This document shows, in pieces, positions 1 through 6,903 of a stretch of DNA of 7,328 bases; the first letter of the stretch is position 1; each line of letters starts with the position of its first letter. The notes beneath the pieces were generated by a model, which ran no database searches, had not been told where the DNA came from, and was given only the letters and a program-made list of their open reading frames with translations. The stretch comes from Anaerolineae bacterium. GTDB taxonomy: Bacteria > Chloroflexota > Anaerolineae > 4572-78 > J111. The stretch lies in the NCBI GenBank assembly GCA_020433785.1, contig JAGRCC010000636.1, forward strand, positions 1-7,328, given 5' to 3'. Made by a program: the position numbers and the translations under genes.

Positions 1-1
1 T

Positions 2-3000
2 GAACTGGCCGCCGCCGGGGTGCGCCTGCTGCCCGTAACTGACATCGAGCAGCAAATTCGCTCGAACCTGGACACGCTGGCCACAACCCTGCGCGATGTA
101 CCGCTGCGGCATCGCAGTATGCGGGCGGTGTTCGATCATTCGTGGCATTTACTGAGCCAGCCGGAGCAGGCCGTGTTCAGCCGGCTGGCCGTCTTTCGCG
201 GCGGCTGGGACCAGGCCGCCGTCGAGGGTATCTGTGCCGCCGTGACCGGCCACGGCGGTGACGGTCACGATGAGCCGCGCGACTGGCCGTTTCTGGCCCA
301 TACGGTCTCCCCGCTATTATTGGCCTCGCTCATTGATAAATCACTGGTGCGCCGCAGCAGCGACAAAAACCGGTCAGCCGCCGAGCCGAATGGGCCACAC
401 GCCCCGGTTGGCCCGCGCTTTACGCTGCTGGAGCCGATCCGCGAGTACGCCTGGGAGCAGTTGACGGCGCGGGGCGAACTTCAGATTCTCCAGCGCGCTC
501 ACGCTAACTACTACCTAACCCTGGCCGAAGCGGTGGAATCTCACTGGGACAGCCCGTCGTCAGACGCGGCCAACGAGCAGCTTGACCGTGAATACCATAA
601 TTTGCGCGCGGCCTTACAATGGGCCCGTGACAACGGCGAGTCGCTGCTCGGTCTAAAACTGGCCGGAGAACTGTGGCGCTTCTGGCGGCGGCGGGGGTAT
701 ATCAGCGAGGGGCGCGCCTGGCTGGCGGATCTGCTGGCCCTGGCCGGCGACAGCCCCGATCCGGCACTGATCGAGGCCCGGCTGCGGGCTTTGAACGGCG
801 CGGCCTGGCTGGCCTCTTATCAGCACGACTTTACGCACGCCGCCCAAATCTTTGAACAGAGTATGGCCCTGCGCCGGAGCCTGGGCGAGCATCAAGACGA
901 GCCGAGCCTGCTTGACAACGCGGCCCGCGCCTGGCGCTCCGCCGGTCATTACCGGCGCGCTGTTCCGTTGATGGAAGCCGCGTTGGCTCAGCATCGGGCC
1001 CGGGGCAATCGGGATAGCCTGAGTACCGGCGGGTTGGGCTTTTCGCTCTATGAGCTGGGTTTAATCCGGCGCGAACTGGGCGACTTTGCCCGCGCCGCCG
1101 CTCTATTTGAAGAGTGTGTCACCTTTCACCGGGCGCTGGGCGACCGTGAGGGAACGGGCATTGCCCTGCTGGGTTTAAGCGACGTGGCCCGCGATCAGGG
1201 CGACATGGCTCTGGTCCGGCAATATGCTCAGGAAAGTCTGGTCATTCTGCGCGAGTTGGGCGTGCAGTGGGCCATCGGCTTTGCCCTTAACAACCTGGCC
1301 CTGGTCGCGTATTGGGAAGGCGACCTGGCGCAGGCGTTGGCGTTAATTAATGAAAGTGTCGCGCTGTACCGGGCTCAGCAGGCCGAGGCCAGCCTGGCGG
1401 AAGTGCTGGTCACGCTGGGCCATATTTTACGGGCACAGGGTGATATTATTGCGGCCCACGCCGCCCTAACCGAGGCGCTGCGTTTAGCCCAGGCCGTTGG
1501 CCCGCGCCTGTTTGCGGCGGCGGCTTTGGAAGGGCTGGCCGCTTTAGCCGGTCAGCCGGGCCAATCGGCGCTGGTGGTCAGGCTGCTGGGAGCGGCGGCG
1601 GGGCTGCGGGGGCGGATGGGGACCCCTATCCGGCCGGTGGATCAACCTGGCGCGGAACGGCTGCTCACCACCGTCCGGTCTCACTTTGGCGCTGATGGCT
1701 TTGCCGAATTGTGGGCCGAAGCCGAGGCGCAGCCCATCGGCCAGATTATCATTCCCGCTGCCGCCGCGCTGGCCGCCGGCGCGGTGACCGGTACCGTGGG
1801 CCACTCAGGAACCCGGTTGACCGATTATGGCCGGCCGCGGATCGAATTGGGCTTGGCGGACACCCCGCCCCTGTACGGCCGCGCCAACGAGCTGGCCCGG
1901 CTTACCCGCTGGGTGGTTAACGAGCGCTGCCGGGTTATTAGCCTGGTCGGCATTGGTGGCATCGGCAAGACCAGTTTAGCCCTGGCTCTGGCCCGGCAGG
2001 TGGCCCCCCACTTTGAAGCCGTCATCTTTCGCTCGTTGGGTGAAGCGCCGCCCTTGGCGGAGCTGCTTGATTATTTGATCCAGCGCGTCGCCGTCCAGCA
2101 GATTGTGCCGCCACCCCAGCCGGCCGATAAGCTGGCGCTGCTGATCGATTTACTGCGGGAAACCCGGGCCCTGATTATTCTGGATAATCTTGAAACCCTG
2201 ATGCAGCCCGGCGCCGCCGCGGGCCAATATCGGCCCGACTATGAAGCGTATGGCGCTCTTTTCCGGCAGCTAGGCGACAGCGCCCAGCAAAGTTGTCTGA
2301 TCTTGACCAGCCGCGAAGGGTTGAGCGAATTGGCTCCGCTGGAAGACCCCCAGGCCCCGGTACGCACCCTACGCGTAACCGGACTGCCCGAAGAGGCCAG
2401 CCGGGCCTTGCTGGCCGACCAGAAATTGACCGGCGCTCCGGGCGACGCGGCGGCGCTGGCTCGACGTTACGGCGGCAACCCGCTGGCCCTTAAGCTGGTC
2501 GCCGAGCCGATCCGGGCCGTTTTTAGCGGCGATATTGTAGCCTTTCTGACTCACGGAACCTTGTTTTTTGAAGGGGTCAGCCAACTACTCGATCAGCAGA
2601 TTGGCCGGGCGTCGGCCCTGGAGCAAGCGCTGTTAGCCTGGCTGGCCATTGGGCGCGAACCGGTGACGCTCGATCAGTTGATGGAAGATCGAATTGATGA
2701 CCACAGCCGGGCCGCCGTGCTGGCCGCCCTCCACGGGCTGTGGCGGCGCAATCTGATTGAACGCGGTCAGAAAAACTTGACCTTTACTCTGCAACGGGTG
2801 GTGATGGAGTATCTGACCCAACATCTGGTTGAACGCGCCGCCGCCGAGCTACAACAAGGCCAGTTCGATCTGCTGACCAGCCACGCCCTGATTCAGGCCA
2901 CGGTTAAGGAATATGTGCGGCGCAGTCAGGAATGGTTAATCGCTACGCCCCTGTTAGACCGCCTAACAGCGGTGTACGGCGGCCCGGCCGGCCTGGAACA

Positions 3001-5155
3001 GCAGCTACTGGCCCTGCTGGCCGATCAGCGCCGGCGACTGCCGGACGAGCAGGGTTACGGGCCGGGCAACCTGATCAACCTGCTGCGGCTGCTGCGGGGT
3101 CATCTGCGGGGGCTTGACCTGAGCCATCTTTCAATCCGGCAAACTTATCTGCAAGGGGTGGAACTGCGCGACACTAATCTGGCCGAAGCGACCCTTGAAG
3201 ACACACTTTTTACCGAAACATTTGGCGCGATCACGGCTGTCGCGGTCAGCAGCAGCGGCGCTTACTGGGCCGCTTCCAGCCGGTGTGGTGAAGTCCGAAT
3301 TTGGGCGGCGGCCGGACAAACGCCCTACCGGGTGTGGGAAGCCCATCAGGCCAGCACTTGGGACCTGGCTTTTAGCCCGGACGGCCGCACGTTGGCCACC
3401 GGTAGTTGGGATGGCACCGTTAAGCTGTGGGATATTGTCACCGGGGCGCTGTTATGGTCGAGCGGGCACACCAGCCATATTCAACGCGTGACATTTACCC
3501 CGGACGGCCGGCGGCTGGCGGCCAGCGGCGGCGAAGCCACGGTCTGGCTTTGGTATACGCAGCGAGGGATGGAGACTCAACGCTTGGCTCATCCGGGGAC
3601 GGTGACGGGCATCACTTGGAGCCCGGACAGCCGCCGGCTGGCGACCGGCGACCGGCACGGCGTGATCCGCATCTGGGCCATTGACGAGACCGCGCCGCCC
3701 GCCTGCGTGCAAACCCTAACCGGCCACACCAACGCGATCACCGGGCTGGCCTTTGCGCCCGACGGCCTCAGCCTGGCCAGCGGCAGTTGGGACGGCATTG
3801 TGAAGTTATGGGACACATCGACCCTGGTTGCGGCGACGTCGCCCGGGGGAGCCCCGGCGGCGATGAATGGGAGCGCGGGGGGCAGCCAGCTGCAGCAGAC
3901 GCTAACCGGCCATACCGACCGGGTGATTCAGGTGGCCTTTAGCCCTGATGGCCGCACGTTGGCCACCGGCAGCCACGACCAGACCATTTGGCTGTGGGAT
4001 GTTGAGCGCGGCAGTTATCGAACGGTGCTGCAAGGGCATACCGGCGGCGTCTGGAGCCTGGCCTTTACGCCCGACAGCCGCAGCTTGTTGAGCGGCGGCG
4101 AAGACGGTACGCTGCGGGTGTGGGACGTGGCCGGCGAGCAGTGTGTCCGCATTATCCAGGGCCACACCGACTTGCTGTACGACCTTGATTGGAGTCCGGA
4201 CAGCCGCCAATTAGTCAGTGGCGGCGCTGACAGCCGGGTTACGATTTGGGACGCCATGGGTGAGACCCCGCCGCGCGTTTTGCACGAACACCGGGGCAGT
4301 GTGTTCAGCGTGAGTTGGAGCACCGCCGGCGGAGGGATTGCCAGCAGTGAATGGGGCACGACCGTCCACCGGAGCGACCCGGTATCAGATGAGCAGGAAA
4401 TACTGGCCTACCCCGCCGACCAGGGCAACTGGCTGTACGGATTGGCCTGGAGCCCGGACGGCCGGCGGCTGGCCTGCGGCACGTACCGGCAGGGCGTGTA
4501 TGTCTTTGAGCAGGCCGCGAACAGCCCACCCTGGCCGGCCACCCCCCTGCCCAGTTGGCTGCGGACGGTGGCCTGGAGTCCGGACGGCGCGCAGTTAGCC
4601 GGCGGCGGCGATGACGGCCTGGTTTACATTTGGGATGCGACCGACGGCCGGCTGCGCCACCGGCTGGCCGGCCACGCCAACCTGGTGACGAATCTGGCCT
4701 GGAGCCTGGACGGCGCGCAGTTAGCCTCAGCCAGCGGCGGCGCTTCGGGCGGCGAGTTATGGGTGTGGGATATGCGGCGGGGCGAGCGACTTTACACCTT
4801 GACCGATCCGTCCGGCCTGGTTTCAGCCGTGGCCTGGGGTGAAGACGAGGCGATGCTCATCAGCGGCAATGGTGACGGCGCGCTGCGCTGGTGGGACCTG
4901 CGGCAGGGCCAGTGCCTGCACGTGCGCCACGCTCACCAGAGAACCGTGCAATCGCTGCGGCGCAGCCCCGATGGCCTCAAGCTGGCCAGCTGCGGCAGCG
5001 ACGGCATCATTGTGCTGTGGGATATGCACCGGGCCGAGCCGCTGCGCACCCTCCGCCGCGACCGCCCTTACGAACGGCTCAACATCAGCGGTGCGCACGG
5101 CCTAACCGAAGCGCAGCGCACCACCCTCCGGGCGCTGGGCGCGATTGAAATGTAA
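2..5155 (+). CDS. Giant tandem STAND protein: AfsR/MalT-like winged helix and TPR half, then NB-ARC-type NTPase, then 14 WD40 blades (5' end missing)
   Basis: The frame is open from base 2, so the GTG at 20 is probably internal; residues below count that codon as 1 (1,711 visible). The first residues, ELAAAG, look like the end of a 'GLPLALELAAA' motif, so a first NTPase domain should lie just outside the window. Residues 28-150 match the helical/winged-helix segment of AfsR/MalT-like regulators (RHRSMRAVFDHSW, SLIDKSLVRR, LLEPIREYAWEQL). TPR-like helices follow to about 530. A second NTPase starts near 617: P-loop GIGGIGKTS 644-652, Walker B LIILDN 718-723, LILTSR 760-765 and GGNPLAL 818-824. 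Residues 1029-1065 are pentapeptide-like, 1070-1680 are WD40 repeats, and the tail is RPYERLNI...GLTEAQ. Known for the family: STAND proteins are cytoplasmic nucleotide-driven switches in regulation, cell death or antiviral defence. Inferred: this is a fusion of two separate STAND proteins. Ligand and output are unknown. No frameshift is seen. Confidence 0.93.
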   Translation, partial: ELAAAGVRLLPVTDIEQQIRSNLDTLATTLRDVPLRHRSMRAVFDHSWHLLSQPEQAVFSRLAVFRGGWDQAAVEGICAAVTGHGGDGHDEPRDWPFLAHTVSPLLLASLIDKSLVRRSSDKNRSAAEPNGPHAPVGPRFTLLEPIREYAWEQLTARGELQILQRAHANYYLTLAEAVESHWDSPSSDAANEQLDREYHNLRAALQWARDNGESLLGLKLAGELWRFWRRRGYISEGRAWLADLLALAGDSPDPALIEARLRALNGAAWLASYQHDFTHAAQIFEQSMALRRSLGEHQDEPSLLDNAARAWRSAGHYRRAVPLMEAALAQHRARGNRDSLSTGGLGFSLYELGLIRRELGDFARAAALFEECVTFHRALGDREGTGIALLGLSDVARDQGDMALVRQYAQESLVILRELGVQWAIGFALNNLALVAYWEGDLAQALALINESVALYRAQQAEASLAEVLVTLGHILRAQGDIIAAHAALTEALRLAQAVGPRLFAAAALEGLAALAGQPGQSALVVRLLGAAAGLRGRMGTPIRPVDQPGAERLLTTVRSHFGADGFAELWAEAEAQPIGQIIIPAAAALAAGAVTGTVGHSGTRLTDYGRPRIELGLADTPPLYGRANELARLTRWVVNERCRVISLVGIGGIGKTSLALALARQVAPHFEAVIFRSLGEAPPLAELLDYLIQRVAVQQIVPPPQPADKLALLIDLLRETRALIILDNLETLMQPGAAAGQYRPDYEAYGALFRQLGDSAQQSCLILTSREGLSELAPLEDPQAPVRTLRVTGLPEEASRALLADQKLTGAPGDAAALARRYGGNPLALKLVAEPIRAVFSGDIVAFLTHGTLFFEGVSQLLDQQIGRASALEQALLAWLAIGREPVTLDQLMEDRIDDHSRAAVLAALHGLWRRNLIERGQKNLTFTLQRVVMEYLTQHLVERAAAELQQGQFDLLTSHALIQATVKEYVRRSQEWLIATPLLDRLTAVYGGPAGLEQQLLALLADQRRRLPDEQGYGPGNLINLLRLLRGHLRGLDLSHLSIRQTYLQGVELRDTNLAEATLEDTLFTETFGAITAVAVSSSGAYWAASSRCGEVRIWAAAGQTPYRVWEAHQASTWDLAFSPDGRTLATGSWDGTVKLWDIVTGALLWSSGHTSHIQRVTFTPDGRRLAASGGEATVWLWYTQRGMETQRLAHPGTVTGITWSPDSRRLATGDRHGVIRIWAIDETAPPACVQTLTGHTNAITGLAFAPDGLSLASGSWDGIVKLWDTSTLVAATSPGGAPAAMNGSAGGSQLQQTLTGHTDRVIQVAFSPDGRTLATGSHDQTIWLWDVERGSYRTVLQGHTGGVWSLAFTPDSRSLLSGGEDGTLRVWDVAGEQCVRIIQGHTDLLYDLDWSPDSRQLVSGGADSRVTIWDAMGETPPRVLHEHRGSVFSVSWSTAGGGIASSEWGTTVHRSDPVSDEQEILAYPADQGNWLYGLAWSPDGRRLACGTYRQGVYVFEQAANSPPWPATPLPSWLRTVAWSPDGAQLAGGGDDGLVYIWDATDGRLRHRLAGHANLVTNLAWSLDGAQLASASGGASGGELWVWDMRRGERLYTLTDPSGLVSAVAWGEDEAMLISGNGDGALRWWDLRQGQCLHVRHAHQRTVQSLRRSPDGLKLASCGSDGIIVLWDMHRAEPLRTLRRDRPYERLNISGAHGLTEAQRTTLRALGAIEM
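767..1609 (+). repeat. TPR-like helical repeat region of the STAND protein
   Basis: Residues about 250-530 of the visible protein are alpha-helical repeats of roughly 35-40 residues. The clearest units begin near residues 344 (YELGLIRRELGDFARAAALF), 383 (LLGLSDVARDQGDMALVRQY), 423 (LNNLALVAYWEGDLAQALAL) and 463 (LVTLGHILRAQGDIIAAHAA). Each has the A/G-G-D turn and small residues of TPR helices. Repeats in this position in AfsR/MalT-like proteins bind a partner or small ligand. The segment after it, ending near AELWAEAEAQPIGQ (562-575), resembles the normal C-terminus of such regulators, which places a fusion joint close by. Confidence 0.8.
1868..2710 (+). other. Second NTPase module (NB-ARC/STAND type) within the giant protein
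   Basis: Residues about 617-897 form a complete nucleotide-binding module. It begins with LYGRANELARL, the usual entry to the fold. It then carries a canonical Walker A (GIGGIGKTS 644-652), a hydrophobic strand ending in Walker B Asp722 (LIILDN), a TSR strand (763-765) with the arginine expected of an NB-ARC sensor, and GGNPLALKL (818-826), equivalent to the GLPL motif. A helical/winged-helix stretch follows from about 858. Key residues Lys650, Thr651 and Asp722 are intact, so ATP or GTP binding is likely. The linker before it (about 576-605) is Ala-rich and looks like a joint between two formerly separate proteins. Confidence 0.88.
3227..5059 (+). repeat. WD40 array of 14 blades, probably two seven-bladed propellers
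   Basis: Residues about 1070-1680 contain 14 consecutive units of about 40-45 residues. The pattern is GH...V..LAFSPDGR.LATGS.DG.V.LWD. Units begin near residues 1070, 1106, 1149, 1190, 1232, 1296, 1338, 1380, 1422, 1463, 1508, 1550, 1594 and 1636. Most retain the SPD turn and the terminal W-D or W-x dipeptide. The ninth (1422-1462) is degenerate, ending in VHRSDP, and the tenth ends in VYVFE. The fifth carries a Gly/Ala/Ser-rich insertion at 1268-1291. Fourteen equals two times seven, the usual propeller size, so two propellers in series are likely. The count is by eye. Confidence 0.88.
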
Positions 5156-5157
5156 GC

Positions 5158-5164
5158 AAGGTGA
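5158..5164 (+). promoter_or_regulatory. Shine-Dalgarno-like AAGGTGA ahead of the acetyltransferase
   Basis: AAGGTGA begins just after the TAA of the STAND gene and ends 11 bases before the ATG at 5176. It overlaps the alternative GTG at 5161, which itself has no good ribosome-binding site in front of it. This favours the ATG as the true start and suggests translation re-initiation close behind the upstream gene. The spacing is slightly long, so the call is moderate. Confidence 0.5.
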
Positions 5165-5175
5165 CAGACGAAACG

Positions 5176-5703
5176 ATGACGACAGAGCTTAACCGCCGCG
5201 TGGAGATACGGCCGGTCCGAACCGGGGCCGAGACGGTCGTGGCGGCCCAATTGATGATCGGCTTGGTCGAATCGAACCTGGAACGGTACAGCGACCGGGT
5301 TGAAATGCTGAAGGCGTACTATAGCGGCTCGTGGTTCTTTGAGGCGACGCCAAAACTGCCGGATACCTACCGGCCGCCGCAAGGCGAGGTGCTGCTGGCC
5401 TATATCGACGACAGCGCGGTCGGGGTCATTGCCTTTGGCCGCATGGCGGATCAATTTTGCGAATTAAGGTCGATGTTTGTGCCGCCGGAGCAGCGCGGCC
5501 GGGGAATTGCCACCGCGCTTTGCCTTGAAGCGCTCAAGCTGGCCCAAAGCTATGGCTACACCGGCGCGCGGCTAACGACCGGCGAAAAACAGCCGGAAGC
5601 GCATGGTCTGTATCAAAAGTTGGGCTTTGTGCCGGTCACGCCCTGGGATCAAGCGCCAATGGCCGGACTTTGGTATTTCGAGCAAGCCTTCGCCCCGTCC
5701 TAA
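5176..5703 (+). CDS. GNAT-family N-acetyltransferase
   Basis: This is a single-domain GCN5-related acetyltransferase of 175 residues, or 180 if the in-frame GTG at 5161 is used. It transfers an acetyl group from acetyl-CoA to an unknown amine substrate, probably in the cytoplasm. Numbered from the GTG, motif D is GEVLLAYIDDSAVGVIAFGR (75-94). Motif A is ELRSMFVPPEQRGRGIATAL (101-120), whose R112-x-x-G-x-A117 signature binds the pyrophosphate of acetyl-CoA. Motif B is AHGLYQKLGFVPV (147-159), with Tyr151 the likely general acid. No signal peptide or membrane segment is seen, and the length is normal. I prefer the ATG because an AAGGTGA lies in front of it. The gene follows the STAND gene by 5-20 bases on the same strand with no room for a separate promoter or terminator, so co-transcription is likely. 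The substrate cannot be assigned. Confidence 0.9.
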   Translation: MTTELNRRVEIRPVRTGAETVVAAQLMIGLVESNLERYSDRVEMLKAYYSGSWFFEATPKLPDTYRPPQGEVLLAYIDDSAVGVIAFGRMADQFCELRSMFVPPEQRGRGIATALCLEALKLAQSYGYTGARLTTGEKQPEAHGLYQKLGFVPVTPWDQAPMAGLWYFEQAFAPS

Positions 5704-5706
5704 AAA

Positions 5707-5746
5707 CGGCGAGTCCAGGCGGTCGAGCGCAACCGCTTGTTAGCCG
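5707..5746 (+). other. GC-rich hairpin after the acetyltransferase gene
   Basis: Inner arms at 5716-5723 and 5732-5739 pair over 8 bp with one G-T wobble and an 8-base loop. Outer arms CGGC (5707-5710) and GCCG (5743-5746) can extend the stem across a small internal loop. It begins within a few bases of the acetyltransferase stop codon, so it could end or protect the transcript from the left. No T-run follows on the plus strand, so it is not a standard Rho-independent terminator. The rest of the 5704-5788 gap is AT-rich and holds only a weak ACAATA/TATTGT inverted repeat (5758-5779). Confidence 0.35.
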
Positions 5747-5788
5747 GACATGTTAGCACAATAAAGCATTTTCTATTGTATCTTTACA

Positions 5789-6784
5789 CTAAGCAACCTT
5801 AAGTTCTGTGAGATAGCTAGTAAAATCGCTAATCTCATTCCATTTAAGTTCTTTCATTAATCGGGCAGTTTTAACTATTGCCCGGTTAATATACTCGAAG
5901 GCAAGGGGCAATTGCTCCAATAGTTTGCTTGCATCGTTAGGTTGTCCTGTATGAACGACCTCTCCCCGAATACGAAAAATCTCTAAGGTCTGATTAGCAA
6001 TTTCAATCCGTTTATCGTGCTCATCTTCTAAAAGTAATGCTAATCTTTCTGTCAAAGTCTTAGTAATACTCTTTTTTATATCGCCACCTAAAAGATTCTC
6101 CAATGCAATACAGAGCAAAATAAATTGTTCGGATTCAGACAATTCAAATGTTGACCTACTGACCCAAGTTATAGAACTGATCAACCTTTTTTCTATATCT
6201 GTCTGCTCATTTAGTGGTTTTGAAAATACAGCACTAAACGTATCTAATTCATTTTTCCTAAACAACTCAAGTCTTTTTTGTGTGAGGTCAAAAGGGAATA
6301 AATATCCAACTCGGTGTTGGCCGAACCCCCATTCAGCTTCATCTGAAAATGTTAAATAGGCTCTATATCCCCAATATAATTCACCTCTAAGACCTATATA
6401 TGCGTTAGCTTTACTACCCTTCTTGTAGACGAATCCACCACAAAAGCGAAGTAAATGTAGCACGTCTTGAAACCTTTTGTGAGCAATAACAAAATCATTG
6501 GCAGCACCTCGAACAAACAGTCTGGTAGAGGCTAATGCAGCGTGTGCTTTGGGCGTGAATTGCGAAAGGACAGGCTGCATTTGTAATTGTTTAAACGTCT
6601 CTCTATCTTTTTCTTCAGCAAAGTAATATGATTTTTTATCTAATCCAATATTTACTTTATCAATAAGTTCTTGGAATTTCTCTTGCGTCAATGGCTCTAA
6701 TTCGACTGGACCTATCGTTAGTTTATGAGATAATTTTAGATTCTCTATTACCACAAAATATGTAACTTCACGTTTTTTTGCCAT
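5789..6784 (-). CDS. Apea-like HEPN domain protein, putative ribonuclease
   Basis: The product has 331 residues. Residues about 195-312 look like the Apea-like HEPN domain: helix FILLCIALENLLGG (221-234) with the family's ALE signature (Glu229), then LTERLALLL (244-252), then EIFRIRGEVVHTG (268-280). Arg273 and His278 form the R-x4-H motif that is catalytic in HEPN RNases; Gly274 replaces the common Asn. HEPN proteins with this motif usually cut RNA in phage-defence, abortive-infection or toxin systems. Residues 1-190 form a mixed, aromatic-rich N-terminal region that I do not recognise and that may sense a trigger. No signal peptide or membrane helix is seen. The ATG at 6784 lies after GAAACGATT, a weak ribosome-binding site. 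The gene is convergent with the acetyltransferase and far more AT-rich than its neighbours, indicating transfer. No antitoxin-like partner is adjacent. The HEPN call is from pattern recognition; RNase activity is inferred. Confidence 0.75.
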   Translation of the reverse strand: MAKKREVTYFVVIENLKLSHKLTIGPVELEPLTQEKFQELIDKVNIGLDKKSYYFAEEKDRETFKQLQMQPVLSQFTPKAHAALASTRLFVRGAANDFVIAHKRFQDVLHLLRFCGGFVYKKGSKANAYIGLRGELYWGYRAYLTFSDEAEWGFGQHRVGYLFPFDLTQKRLELFRKNELDTFSAVFSKPLNEQTDIEKRLISSITWVSRSTFELSESEQFILLCIALENLLGGDIKKSITKTLTERLALLLEDEHDKRIEIANQTLEIFRIRGEVVHTGQPNDASKLLEQLPLAFEYINRAIVKTARLMKELKWNEISDFTSYLTELKVA

Positions 6785-6792
6785 AATCGTTT

Positions 6793-6873
6793 CAATTAAT
6801 CGACAGAATTAACAGGATTATCACGATTTTATCGGTCATAATTCGGTTAATCCTGTTAATCCTGTCTAAATTG
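6793..6873. repeat. Imperfect inverted repeat built of 9-bp units (MITE/REP-like)
   Basis: The core arms are 6802-6820 (GACAGAATTAACAGGATTA) and 6848-6866 (TAATCCTGTTAATCCTGTC). They are reverse complements over 19 bases with one mismatch, separated by 27 bases. Outer CAATT (6793-6797) and AATTG (6869-6873) extend the symmetry. Each arm is itself a tandem 9-bp duplication: TAATCCTGT occurs at 6848-6856 and 6857-6865. A small CGAT/ATCG hairpin (6824-6834) sits at the apex. The element lies immediately upstream of the HEPN gene and could contain its promoter (GATAAT- and TAAAAT-like hexamers occur on the minus strand), but no matching -35 is seen. I recall similar 'ACAGGATTAACAGGATT' dispersed repeats from environmental bacterial genomes. 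Confidence 0.75.
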
Positions 6874-6903
6874 TTCTTCACCACGGTTTTAGGGCAAAGC
6901 GTC

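Larger units (their letters stand above)
5747..6890. other. AT-rich island of probable foreign origin
   Basis: Base composition falls abruptly near 5750 and recovers after about 6890. Hand counts of two 60-base lines inside (6001-6060 and 6241-6300) give 20 and 18 G+C bases. Lines outside give 40 (3361-3420) and 46 (7201-7260). The island contains exactly one gene, the HEPN-like protein on the minus strand, and an inverted-repeat element at its right side. No integrase, transposase, tRNA or clear flanking direct repeat is visible, so the mode of entry is unknown. Confidence 0.7.

Noticed and set aside
5068..5454. 128-residue minus-strand frame across the STAND/acetyltransferase junction
   Set aside because: It is antisense to two well-supported genes with clear motifs, and GC-rich DNA produces long shadow frames.
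5698..5747. Possible integron attC site between the acetyltransferase and the HEPN gene (TCCTAAAA ... GTTAGCC)
   Set aside because: The left core does not fit RYYYAAC and the right core fails the third purine of GTTRRRY. The span is short for attC, and the next gene is in opposite orientation, unlike a cassette array.
5161..6784. Acetyltransferase plus HEPN protein as a toxin-antitoxin pair
   Set aside because: The genes are convergent and differ strongly in composition. HEPN toxins typically pair with an MNT nucleotidyltransferase, and GNAT toxins with a ribbon-helix-helix antitoxin; neither is present.
6817..6866. Sigma-70 promoter for the HEPN gene on the minus strand
   Set aside because: GATAAT and TAAAAT hexamers exist, but no -35-like sequence lies at 16-18 bp from either, so I did not annotate a promoter.
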